A stretch of 5,670 nt of DNA from an uncultured Oscillospiraceae bacterium (GTDB lineage Bacteria > Bacillota > Clostridia > Oscillospirales > Oscillospiraceae). The notes beneath the pieces are model-generated. The model was not told the origin of the DNA. It searched no databases and worked only from the letters and a program-made list of their open reading frames with translations. Location of the stretch: contig CAKTUT010000115.1 of the NCBI GenBank assembly GCA_934621665.1, forward strand, positions 1 to 5,670. The letters are read 5' to 3'. The first letter of the stretch is position 1. Each line of letters opens with the position of its first letter. Made by a program: the position numbers and the translations under genes. Shown here in pieces: positions 1-5,515 of this stretch.

Positions 1-88
1 ACGGAGCGAACGAGACCTGCCGTTTGCGGCGGGGCGAGGAATGCGCAGTTTGTTGCGACGAGAACCCAGCGCAGCGGTTCGCGTTTGA

Positions 89-120
89 GAGCTTGTCAAA
101 AAGACTTTTTTGACAAGCTC
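89..120. terminator. Second perfect palindrome, A/T-rich at its tip
   Basis: A 14-bp perfect stem (89-102 with 107-120) closes a GACT loop; the arms read GAGCTTGTCAAAAA and TTTTTTGACAAGCTC. It begins one base from the neighbouring hairpin at 122-155. The sequence CGTTT at 82-86 could also extend this stem by pairing with AAACG at 121-125 across a 2-nt bulge, which would compete with the base of the adjacent hairpin. As it is nearly symmetrical it could fold in transcripts from either strand. A role as a bidirectional terminator or as part of a repeat element is inferred. Confidence 0.4.
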
Positions 121-121
121 A

Positions 122-155
122 AACGAGGCGCTTCCCAAATGGGAAGCGCCTCGTT
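122..155 (-). terminator. Long perfect hairpin just past the wecC-like gene, likely terminator
   Basis: The stem is formed by 122-136 and 141-155 (15 bp, plus a possible closing A-T pair) around a very small AAAT loop, and is GC-rich in the middle. It starts 22 nt beyond the stop codon of the minus-strand dehydrogenase gene, the usual place for a terminator. Read on the minus strand, the stem is followed by TGAGCTTGTC rather than a clean U-tract, so it is not a textbook intrinsic terminator. It may act together with the second hairpin next to it, or mainly protect the 3' end of the mRNA. Confidence 0.5.
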
Positions 156-177
156 GGTATTTATGATGCGTGTACGC

Positions 178-1377
178 TCAGCGCATCAGGCCGACGCAGT
201 CGTAATACGGCTTTTGTGCAATCAACGCCTTGTTCTCCTGAAAAACGGTGTGCTGAAGCGTGATGACGGCATAGTCGCAGAGTGCCATAGCCTCTTCCAG
301 CGAGTGATTCCGGAAGCCGGCAACGTCACCCTTGATATTCGGCTCGCAGGCGATGACCTCATAGCCCTTTTGTTTTAAGATGTTTGCAAACAGAACAGAG
401 GGGCTTTCGCGCGTGTCGTCGATGTTTGGCTTGAAGCTCATGCCGAGTACCGCGACCTTTGCGCCGGGGGCGACATCGCGCCCGATGCGCTCGGCCACCC
501 ATTCAGGCTTGCCGTCGTTGACAAGGCGCGCCTCATAGATCAGCGGCGTGATGTCCTCGAACTTTTCATGGATAAACCACGGATCGACGGCGATGCAGTG
601 GCCGCCCACGCCGACGCCCGGCGTATGGACATTGACGCGCGGATGGCAATTGGCAAGGGCAATCAGATTGAAAACGTCAATTCCGAGCCGGTCACAGACC
701 TTGCTGAGCTCGTTGGCGTAGGCGATGTTGATATCGCGGAACGTGTTCTCGGTGAGCTTACACATCTCCGCTGTCAGATCGTCGGTCAGACGGATTGTGC
801 CCTTGGTGACGACCTTTTCATAGATGGACTTGGCGTACTGCGCCGATTCCGGACGGTTTGAGCCGATGATGCGGTCGTTTTCGCGCAGCTCAATGAGCAT
901 CCGGCCGGGGATAATGCGCTCGGGGCAGTGCGCGGTCATAAAACGCTCGGGCGCGATGCCGCTGACCTCGGAGACAATCGCCTCAACCTGCCGCGTAGAG
1001 CCGGGAGGCGAGGTGGATTCCAGCACGCAGAGGTTCCCCTCGCGCAGGACGCTTCCCACCTCACGCGCGGCGGACTCGACAAAGCGCATATCGGATACGC
1101 GCTTGCCGTCGTCTGTTTCGCGGTAGGGCGTCTGCACGGCGATGATAAACACGTCGGCTGGCTCGGGCTTGCAGGAAAAATGCAGGCGGCCGGTTGCCAT
1201 GGCCTGCGTCATAGCCTCCTGTAAACCGGGCTCGACAATGTGAATTTCACCTGCGTTCAGCCGCTCAACGACCTCAGGCTTTACGTCAAAGCCGCAGACG
1301 GTATAGCCTGCCAGCGTAAATGTAATGGCAGTGGGCAGGCCGATATAGCCGCAGCCCATGATCTCAATTTTCCTCAT
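178..1377 (-). CDS. wecC: UDP-N-acetyl-D-mannosamine dehydrogenase (WecC-like), UDP-sugar 6-dehydrogenase family
   Basis: This cytoplasmic enzyme family oxidises UDP-ManNAc at C6 with two NAD+ to give UDP-N-acetylmannosaminuronate, a precursor for surface polysaccharides. The 399-aa product shows an N-terminal Rossmann motif GCGYIG (8-13) with Asp31 ending strand 2, an STSPPGST segment (121-128), the central helix AEMCKLTENTFRDINIA (Lys207, Asn211), and the catalytic loop GVGGHCIAVDPWFI with Cys261 and Asp265. The HCIAVDPWFI form is typical of WecC rather than of UDP-glucose dehydrogenases. A C-terminal UDP-binding domain follows (VLGMSFKPNIDDTRESPS). I chose the ATG at 1377 because AAAGGAG lies 11 nt upstream of it; the in-frame GTG at 1389 would abut that site. 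It lies downstream of metK with its own possible promoter. No epimerase (wecB) is in the window. Exact substrate specificity is inferred from motifs; a related UDP-HexNAc could be used instead. Confidence 0.88.
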   Translation of the reverse strand: MRKIEIMGCGYIGLPTAITFTLAGYTVCGFDVKPEVVERLNAGEIHIVEPGLQEAMTQAMATGRLHFSCKPEPADVFIIAVQTPYRETDDGKRVSDMRFVESAAREVGSVLREGNLCVLESTSPPGSTRQVEAIVSEVSGIAPERFMTAHCPERIIPGRMLIELRENDRIIGSNRPESAQYAKSIYEKVVTKGTIRLTDDLTAEMCKLTENTFRDINIAYANELSKVCDRLGIDVFNLIALANCHPRVNVHTPGVGVGGHCIAVDPWFIHEKFEDITPLIYEARLVNDGKPEWVAERIGRDVAPGAKVAVLGMSFKPNIDDTRESPSVLFANILKQKGYEVIACEPNIKGDVAGFRNHSLEEAMALCDYAVITLQHTVFQENKALIAQKPYYDCVGLMR

Positions 1378-1419
1378 TTCAGGATACACTCCTTTGTATG
1401 CAAATCGTCATACATCAGT

Positions 1420-1448
1420 ATCATACCCTAAAACTCATGCTTTTGCAA
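1420..1448 (-). promoter_or_regulatory. Possible sigma-A-type promoter for the wecC-like gene
   Basis: On the minus strand TTGCAA (1443-1448, inside the last codons of metK) is followed after exactly 17 nt by TATGAT (1420-1425). The -10 matches the consensus at five of six positions and the -35 at four. Initiation would fall near 1413 and give a leader of about 36 nt with an AAAGGAG site. The leader also holds GTATG/CATAC inverted and direct repeats (1396-1400, 1409-1413, and GTATGATAC at 1418-1426) that could be an operator, which is speculative. Confidence 0.45.
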
Positions 1449-2601
1449 GCAAATCCTCAACGCGGTCAGTCTTTTCCCACGGAAGATCGAGGTCGGTACG
1501 GCCAAAGTGACCATAGGCAGACGTCTGACGGTAGATCGGACGGCGCAGATCGAGCGTGCGGATGATGGACGCGGGGCGCAGGTCAAAGCACTCGCGAACC
1601 AGCGCACCGAGCCGACCGTCGGGCAGCTTGCCTGTGCCGAACGTGTCAACCAGAACGGAGACGGGCTGCGCCACGCCGATGGCATAGGCAAGCTCAAGCT
1701 GGCACTTGGTGGCAAGCCCGGCGGCAACAATGTTCTTTGCAATGTAGCGCGCCATGTATGCGCCGCTGCGGTCAACCTTGGTGGGATCTTTGCCGGAGAA
1801 TGCGCCGCCGCCGTGTGCGGCGTAGCCACCGTAGGTATCGACGATGATCTTGCGGCCAGTCAGGCCGGAGTCGCCGACAGGGCCGCCGATGACAAAGCGG
1901 CCGGTGGGGTTGACGAGGAAGCGCGTGTCGCTGTCAAGCAGGCGGGAGGGGAGGTTCGGCTTGATGATGTTCTCAACCACTGCGTGGCGCAGATCGTCGA
2001 TGGCGATATCTGCTGCATGCTGCGTGGAGACGACAACGGTGTCGATGCGCTCAGGCATGCCGTTGGGAGCGTACTGAACGGAGACCTGACTCTTGCCGTC
2101 GGGGCGAAGCCAGCTAAGCGAGCCGTCCTTGCGGGCGGCGGTCAGCGCGCGGGTCAGATTGTGCGCGTAGGAGATGGGCGCGGGCATCAGCTCGACGGTT
2201 TCATTGCAGGCATAGCCGAACATCATGCCCTGGTCGCCGGCACCGGTCTGCTCGGCGTCGTCATACGATGCGTCAACGCCCATGGCGATGTCGGGCGACT
2301 GATGACCCATGGCAACGAGCACGTTGCAGCTGTGGCCGTCGAAGCCTGCCTCGGGGCAGTCATAGCCGGTTTCACAGATGGCCTGACGCGTGATCTGCGC
2401 AATATCAACCTGCGCGCTTGTGGTGATTTCACCCATGACCAGCGCCATCCCGGTGGTGACGGCGGATTCACATGCCACGCGTGCCATGGGGTCCTGTGCC
2501 AGCACCGCGTCAAGGACGCTGTCGGAGATGCGGTCGCAGAGCTTGTCGGGATGTCCCTCCGTGACAGACTCGGAGGTGAAAATGTGTTTGTCCTGATTCA
2601 T
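1435..2601 (-). CDS. metK: S-adenosylmethionine synthetase (methionine adenosyltransferase)
   Basis: MetK makes S-adenosylmethionine from methionine and ATP in the cytoplasm, releasing phosphate and pyrophosphate; it supplies the cell's methyl donor. The 388-aa product has the normal family length and three-fold repeated architecture. Visible signatures are GHPDKLCD (16-23, ATP/metal binding), [12 protein letters not shown] (120-131, family signature 1), [17 protein letters not shown] (225-241) and [16 protein letters not shown] (264-279, signature 2 with the phosphate-binding loop). I chose the ATG at 2601 because AAAGGA sits 6 nt ahead of it and the protein then starts at the conserved [15 protein letters not shown]; the in-frame extension to 2649 would run through the upstream terminator stem. 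Expression is under a SAM-I riboswitch in its leader, so the enzyme is controlled by its own product. No terminator is visible between it and the wecC-like gene. Confidence 0.98.
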   Translation of the reverse strand: MNQDKHIFTSESVTEGHPDKLCDRISDSVLDAVLAQDPMARVACESAVTTGMALVMGEITTSAQVDIAQITRQAICETGYDCPEAGFDGHSCNVLVAMGHQSPDIAMGVDASYDDAEQTGAGDQGMMFGYACNETVELMPAPISYAHNLTRALTAARKDGSLSWLRPDGKSQVSVQYAPNGMPERIDTVVVSTQHAADIAIDDLRHAVVENIIKPNLPSRLLDSDTRFLVNPTGRFVIGGPVGDSGLTGRKIIVDTYGGYAAHGGGAFSGKDPTKVDRSGAYMARYIAKNIVAAGLATKCQLELAYAIGVAQPVSVLVDTFGTGKLPDGRLGALVRECFDLRPASIIRTLDLRRPIYRQTSAYGHFGRTDLDLPWEKTDRVEDLLAKA

Positions 2602-2620
2602 AAAAAGTCCTTTCCGGGAT

Positions 2621-2656
2621 AAAAAATATGCGCCTTTGCCAAAAGACAAAGCGCAT
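2621..2656 (-). terminator. Intrinsic terminator of the metK SAM riboswitch (expression platform)
   Basis: On the minus strand, ATGCGCTTTG (2656-2647) pairs with CAAAGGCGCAT (2638-2628), with one bulged G, around an 8-nt loop. A, then six T residues (2626-2621), follow. It lies between the SAM-I aptamer and the metK ribosome binding site, as expected of an OFF-switch attenuator. A possible antiterminator is the aptamer's 3' P1 strand and flank AAAGATGA (2678-2671) pairing with TCAT (2658-2655) and CTTT (2651-2648), which would break the terminator; this pairing has a GCG bulge and is only a suggestion. A 12-nt palindrome, ATGAAATTTCAT (2666-2655), overlaps the switch point. Confidence 0.88.
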
Positions 2657-2668
2657 GAAATTTCATTC

Positions 2669-2762
2669 CCTCATCTTTCGATTACTTCGCCGGATTTGGC
2701 ACCTTGCACATTGCAGGTTGCCGGGTTTCATCGGGCCGTTCCCTCCACCACTCTTGATAAGG
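2669..2762 (-). ncRNA. SAM-I (S-box) riboswitch aptamer in the metK leader
   Basis: The minus strand carries the S-box consensus in order: AGAGTGGTGGAGGGA (2754-2740), GGCCCGATGAAACCCGGCAA (2737-2718), an internal hairpin ending in AAGGTGCCAAATCC, then CGAAAGATGAGG. The closing P1 helix is CCTTATC (2762-2756) with GATGAGG (2675-2669), seven pairs including one G-U. SAM-I aptamers bind S-adenosylmethionine. In the bound state P1 is stabilised and the downstream terminator forms, shutting off the methionine/SAM gene that follows, here metK. Such elements are widespread in Firmicutes. The match to the conserved core is near complete, so I am confident of the class. Confidence 0.97.
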
Positions 2763-2782
2763 CTATTCGGTTCGTAAAATGT

Positions 2783-2811
2783 ATTCTATCCTGTCGAAAG
2801 AAAAAAGTCAA
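2783..2811 (-). promoter_or_regulatory. Sigma-A-type promoter for metK
   Basis: TTGACT (2811-2806) and TAGAAT (2788-2783) on the minus strand are separated by exactly 17 nt, each one base from consensus. Transcription would begin near 2776, just ahead of the SAM-I aptamer, leaving a leader of about 175 nt. The upstream flank is A/T-rich and includes the perfect palindrome TTTTTGCAAAAA (2827-2838), which could act as an UP-like element; that role is inferred. Confidence 0.8.
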
Positions 2812-2903
2812 CAGGGAAATTATATGTTTTTGCAAAAATGCCCATACTTTTTGAAAATGGCCTTGGAAATGAAACGTGTGTGGCAAAATTCATAATTTGT
2901 ATG

Positions 2904-2932
2904 TAGACTTTCCGGATGGGCTCAGGTAAGAT
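2904..2932 (+). promoter_or_regulatory. Weak candidate promoter for the rhomboid-like gene
   Basis: TAGACT (2904-2909) and TAAGAT (2927-2932) are 17 nt apart. Both are imperfect, and the start site near 2939 would leave a leader of only about 13 nt, just enough for the AGGAGGG ribosome binding site at 2939-2945. The rest of 2812-2903, between this and the metK promoter, shows no other gene or structured element that I can support. Confidence 0.35.
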
Positions 2933-2951
2933 ATAGCGAGGAGGGATCAGT

Positions 2952-3845
2952 ATGAATGATTTTCGCAGGCGGTTTGACCGCTTTGTTTTAAAAAACCGGG
3001 ATAAGGGCATTGCAAATCTCATGCTCTATGTGGCAATCGGCAATCTGATCGTCTATGTGCTGACGATCGTTGACCCGAGCCGCGTGGTCTGGTCATATCT
3101 GCGGTTTGACCGCAGTGCAATTTTGTCGGGACAGGTATGGCGTCTTGTCAGTTATGTGTTTACGTACCTGCTGGACATCGCGTATTCCAGCCGTTTTGGT
3201 GTGGACGTGTTTCTGGGACTGGTCACGCTGTTCTGCTATTATCAGTTCGGTAAAATTCTGGAGAGCTACTGGGGCTCGTTCAAGTTTACGCTCTACTATC
3301 TGACGGGCGTTGTGCTGATGGACATCGGCGCGATGATCTTTGGCGCGTATGTTTCTACCTCTGATCTGAACCTCAGCCTGTTTCTTGCGGTGGCGACAAT
3401 TGCACCCGACGCACAGGTTCTGCTGTTCTTCTTTATTCCAATTAAGATGAAGTACATGGCGTGGTTCTACCTTGGCTTTACGGCACTTGAGGTCGTCATG
3501 GATCTTTTGAGCTACGGCCTGCTTGGTTTTGGCTGGCTGTTCCCGATTTTGGCGTTGGGCAACTACTTCCTGTTCTTTGGCGGCAGCATTCGCAACATCT
3601 TCCCGAGCCGCCGTCCGAGAAGTCCGAAAAACGGCCGCCGCCCGACTGGCAGCGCGCGTCCGAATCCAAACTGGGCAAACGGCTATCAAAGCAAAAACGG
3701 CGAGCGTCCGTATCATCACAAGTGCACGGTCTGCGGCCGGACGGATACGGAGTATCCAAATCTGGAGTTCCGCTACTGCTCAAAGTGCAACGGCTACTAC
3801 TGCTATTGCATGGATCACATCAATAATCACGTCCATATCCAGTAA
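2952..3845 (+). CDS. Rhomboid-fold membrane protein lacking protease residues, with C-terminal zinc-ribbon-like tail
   Basis: The 297-aa protein has about six hydrophobic segments (roughly 22-40, 66-78, 84-99, 111-133, 141-163, 166-210 as two spans). The WR of the rhomboid L1 loop (63-64, in GQVWRLVSYVF) and a GxxxExxxG-like pattern (Gly100, Glu104, Gly108) place it in the rhomboid/derlin fold. I see no GxSG serine motif in the fourth segment, where LFLAVATIAPDAQVLLFFF stands, and no conserved His near the last helix, so it is probably not a protease. After a basic, proline- and asparagine-rich linker (about 214-255), the tail has CTVC (258-261) and CSKC (276-279) and then CYC and three His (284-295), suggesting one or two zinc sites facing the cytoplasm. 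ATG 2952 follows AGGAGGG by 6 nt. It is transcribed alone, divergently from metK. Its function is unknown; automated annotation would probably call it a rhomboid protease. Confidence 0.8.
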   Translation: MNDFRRRFDRFVLKNRDKGIANLMLYVAIGNLIVYVLTIVDPSRVVWSYLRFDRSAILSGQVWRLVSYVFTYLLDIAYSSRFGVDVFLGLVTLFCYYQFGKILESYWGSFKFTLYYLTGVVLMDIGAMIFGAYVSTSDLNLSLFLAVATIAPDAQVLLFFFIPIKMKYMAWFYLGFTALEVVMDLLSYGLLGFGWLFPILALGNYFLFFGGSIRNIFPSRRPRSPKNGRRPTGSARPNPNWANGYQSKNGERPYHHKCTVCGRTDTEYPNLEFRYCSKCNGYYCYCMDHINNHVHIQ

Positions 3846-3851
3846 AACGTG

Positions 3852-3887
3852 TACCCCGAAAGCATTTTTCTGCTTTCGGGGTATTTT
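3852..3887 (+). terminator. Intrinsic terminator after the rhomboid-like gene, possibly bidirectional
   Basis: A perfect 13-bp stem, TACCCCGAAAGCA (3852-3864) with TGCTTTCGGGGTA (3871-3883), encloses a TTTTTC loop and is followed by TTTT. It begins 6 nt past the stop codon. On the minus strand the same hairpin is followed by CACGTTTTAC, a weaker U-run, and it is the only strong hairpin between the convergent dpaB and rhomboid-like genes, so it may stop transcripts from both. Confidence 0.88.
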
Positions 3888-3958
3888 GACAAAATGCGCC
3901 GCGATGAAACAATATAATAAGTGCGTTATCAGGCGGAACTGTTTCTGACGGAGTTTGG

Positions 3959-4528
3959 TCAGAGCAAAATCGGCTGAAGCTGACGGCCAAGCAGTGCCTG
4001 CTCCAGCGTTTGCGGCAAGAGCGAAAAATCCGCTACGACCGAGCGCGGCTTTTTCTGCGGCGCGTCCTGCCGCATCGGGACAAAGTAATAGTGCCGCCGC
4101 GCCAGAAGCGTACCGATGTTGGCGGCGTTGCCGGCAAGCGCGTCATTTGTGGACACGGCCAAAATGACCGGCGCTTCATTTCGCAGGTGCGCCTTGACGG
4201 CGAGCGTGACCGGCGTGTCAGCGATACCGTGCGCCAGCTTTGCAAGCGTGTTGCCCGTGGCCGGGGCAACGACAATGGCATCGAGAAGCTTTTTGGGGCC
4301 GATCGGTTCGACCTGCGGGAGTGTATGGAGAATTTCGTGGCCGCAGAGATCACTCACGCGCCTGCGGAAGTGCTCCGCCGTGCCAAAGCGCGTGTCGCAT
4401 TCGAAGCTGGTCTGCGACATGATGGGAATGATGCGGTAGGTTTTGCACAGAATTTCGAGCTGCTGTAAAACGGAGTTGAATGTGCAGAACGAGCCGCACA
4501 TGGCAAAGCCCAGTGTGATGGATTCCAT
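3959..4528 (-). CDS. dpaB: Dipicolinate synthase subunit B
   Basis: Together with DpaA this flavoprotein-fold subunit converts dihydroxy-tetrahydrodipicolinate, from the lysine pathway, to dipicolinic acid in the mother cell; the product is then moved into the forespore core with calcium and gives heat resistance. The 189-aa product is slightly shorter than the roughly 200 aa of Bacillus SpoVFB but matches its landmarks: GFAMCGSFCTF (7-17), DTRFGTAEHF (45-54), EPIGPKKLLDAIVVAPATGN (74-93), LAVSTNDALAGNAANIG (123-139), and the highly characteristic C-terminus LLPQTLEQALLGRQLQPILL. The ATG at 4528 has AAAGGAG 6 nt upstream and lies 15 nt after the dpaA stop, so the two genes form an operon. No separate promoter is visible. 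The 70 nt after its stop show no strong hairpin of their own. Confidence 0.96.
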   Translation of the reverse strand: MESITLGFAMCGSFCTFNSVLQQLEILCKTYRIIPIMSQTSFECDTRFGTAEHFRRRVSDLCGHEILHTLPQVEPIGPKKLLDAIVVAPATGNTLAKLAHGIADTPVTLAVKAHLRNEAPVILAVSTNDALAGNAANIGTLLARRHYYFVPMRQDAPQKKPRSVVADFSLLPQTLEQALLGRQLQPILL

Positions 4529-4543
4529 GACTGTCTCCTTTCT

Positions 4544-5386
4544 TTACGGCTGTGCGGAAAATACGTCCAGAATATAGCGCCGCAGAACATCCGCCGCCGC
4601 GGCGGGAGAACATCGTCCGGGCAGCGCGGATGCAAGCTGATAGCGCGGGTGCACAGGCACAGTACACGACGCATCCAGTCCGCCGCCGGTTGCAAGATCG
4701 AGAATCAGACAATTGGGCTGCATGGCGGCAAGGTGCTCCGGCTTCAGAACCGGGGCGGGAACGGTATTGAACACGCAGTCATACTGACCAAGTCCGCGCA
4801 GGTAGAGACCAGTGCGGTCGGCGGCAAAGCCCATAGCCTCAATCATGGCGCGGTCATCGGTGCGCCGCGCCGTTACGGTGACGGCGGCGTGCAGCCCGCG
4901 CAGCCGGTCGGCAAGAACTTTTCCGATACGGCCAAAGCCAATCACAAGACAGCGGCTCTGGCTGAGTGTAATGGGCAGCTGCTCCATCGCCAGTTGAATC
5001 GCGCCCTCGGCGGTTGGAACGGCGTTGCCCGCCGCCAGCGCGCCGGAGGCGGTATAGTCCATGACGCGGATGGACGGATACTGCGCCAGCAGGGCGCTGG
5101 CAGGTGAAAGCACGCCGCCGAACAGATACGCGCCGGGACGCATTGCGTCCAGCACCGAGTGCAATGAAAACGGCTGCGCCGCGCGGATGTGCAAACTGTC
5201 TTTTTCCAGCGCGGGCATTGGCAGCGCGGCGGCTGATGCGTCGCAGAGCGCATCGTGCAGATTTGCGTGTGTATCGGAAAGCTCCGGAACGCCGCAGATG
5301 GCTACGTCGAAGCCGCTGCAAAGCAGCTGCTGGGCAAGATAGGTCTGGCGGCGGTCACCGCCGATTACGGTAATTTTCTCAAGCAT
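4544..5386 (-). CDS. dpaA: Dipicolinate synthase subunit A
   Basis: DpaA (SpoVFA) is the presumed NAD(P)H-dependent partner of DpaB in dipicolinic acid synthesis, expressed in the sporulating mother cell. The 280-aa product, near the usual family length, has the N-terminal VIGGDRRQTYL segment (7-17), the linker NAVPTAEGAIQLAM (121-134), a Rossmann motif GFGRIGKVLADRL (150-162), FNTVPAPVL (206-214), LILDLATGGG (227-236) and the family end motif ALPGRCSPAAAADVL (254-268), all aligning by eye with Bacillus SpoVFA. The ATG at 5386 is preceded by AGAGGGG at 5 nt. It is the first gene of a dpaA-dpaB operon and has a sigma-K-like element just upstream. The protein is rich in Ala and GC-biased like its neighbours; nothing suggests decay. 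Confidence 0.95.
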   Translation of the reverse strand: MLEKITVIGGDRRQTYLAQQLLCSGFDVAICGVPELSDTHANLHDALCDASAAALPMPALEKDSLHIRAAQPFSLHSVLDAMRPGAYLFGGVLSPASALLAQYPSIRVMDYTASGALAAGNAVPTAEGAIQLAMEQLPITLSQSRCLVIGFGRIGKVLADRLRGLHAAVTVTARRTDDRAMIEAMGFAADRTGLYLRGLGQYDCVFNTVPAPVLKPEHLAAMQPNCLILDLATGGGLDASCTVPVHPRYQLASALPGRCSPAAAADVLRRYILDVFSAQP

Positions 5387-5406
5387 AGCATCCCCTCTTT
5401 CCGGGT

Positions 5407-5432
5407 TATTCTATGCTAAAGCATGCGTGCGT
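5407..5432 (-). promoter_or_regulatory. Candidate sigma-K promoter for dpaA-dpaB
   Basis: The minus strand has CATAGAATA (5415-5407), a full match to the sigma-K -10 consensus CATAnnnTA known from Bacillus. An AC dinucleotide within CACG (5432-5431) could be the minimal -35, but the spacing of 15 nt is a little short, so the -35 is uncertain. Initiation near 5400 would leave a leader of about 14 nt carrying the ribosome binding site. In Bacillus the spoVF operon is transcribed by sigma-K in the mother cell, which fits. An ATGCT/AGCAT inverted repeat (5413-5424) overlaps the element. Confidence 0.5.
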
Positions 5433-5456
5433 GCGCCGCGCAGCGAGGAAAGGCGT

Positions 5457-5486
5457 AAAAAATGGCCTGCCCGAAATGGACAGGCC
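5457..5486 (-). terminator. Intrinsic terminator of the CAP-domain gene
   Basis: On the minus strand GGCCTGTCC (5486-5478) pairs with GGGCAGGCC (5472-5464), including one G-U, around a 5-nt loop, and is followed by ATTTTTT (5463-5457). It lies 29 nt past the stop of the CAP-domain gene and upstream of the dpaA promoter, so it separates the two transcription units. Confidence 0.88.
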
Positions 5487-5515
5487 CAAAAAGCTTCTGT
5501 AAATGAAAGTATGTG

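Larger units (their letters stand above)
1..160. repeat. Candidate dispersed intergenic repeat with tandem palindromes (left end cut by window)
   Basis: This non-coding stretch past the 3' end of the wecC-like gene contains two abutting perfect inverted repeats (89-120 and 122-155) and a smaller GCCG/CGGC hairpin near 19-30. All three minus-strand frames and two plus-strand frames lack stop codons across about 1-88, and the remaining plus frame stops only at 86-88. None of the translations resembles a protein; they are low-complexity and arginine-rich. Stop-poor, GC-rich palindromic segments of this kind are often dispersed repeats in Oscillospirales genomes and give rise to spurious short ORFs; that link is inference from memory. 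It could instead be a simple double terminator following an unseen plus-strand gene. Confidence 0.35.

Noticed and set aside
1..88. Possible 3' end of a plus-strand gene stopping at 86-88 just ahead of the 89-120 hairpin
   Set aside because: The placement is suggestive, but the translation is Arg-rich without any recognisable domain and the other frames are equally open, so coding cannot be supported from 88 bases.
85..378. A 97-codon plus-strand frame starting with TTG in the left palindromic region
   Set aside because: It runs through both hairpins and then antisense into the 3' end of the wecC-like gene, with no ribosome binding site or family resemblance.
1378..1389. Alternative GTG start for the wecC-like gene at 1389
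   Set aside because: The AAAGGAG site would end one base before this codon, leaving no spacing; the ATG at 1377 has workable spacing and starts directly at the first strand of the Rossmann fold.
1507..2622. A 371-codon plus-strand open frame antisense to metK
   Set aside because: It lies wholly opposite an unmistakable metK gene. Its translation is a low-complexity Gly/Ala/Val/Asp-rich product of GC-rich codons read in reverse, with no recognisable domain and no convincing ribosome binding site.
2602..2649. In-frame N-terminal extension of metK to 2649
   Set aside because: It would translate through the riboswitch terminator stem and U-tract, and the conserved MetK N-terminus begins right after the ATG at 2601 with a good ribosome binding site.
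3093..3719. A 208-codon minus-strand open frame opposite the rhomboid-like gene
   Set aside because: Its translation is rich in Arg/Ala/Gln with no recognisable motif, while the plus-strand frame has coherent membrane segments, Cys motifs, a strong ribosome binding site and a terminator.
3886..3918. Perfect TTGACA (3886-3891) and TATAAT (3913-3918) on the plus strand, which would drive antisense transcription into dpaB
   Set aside because: The spacer is 21 nt, well outside the usual 16-18, and the -35 overlaps the tail of the rhomboid-gene terminator. No plus-strand gene follows. Probably chance.
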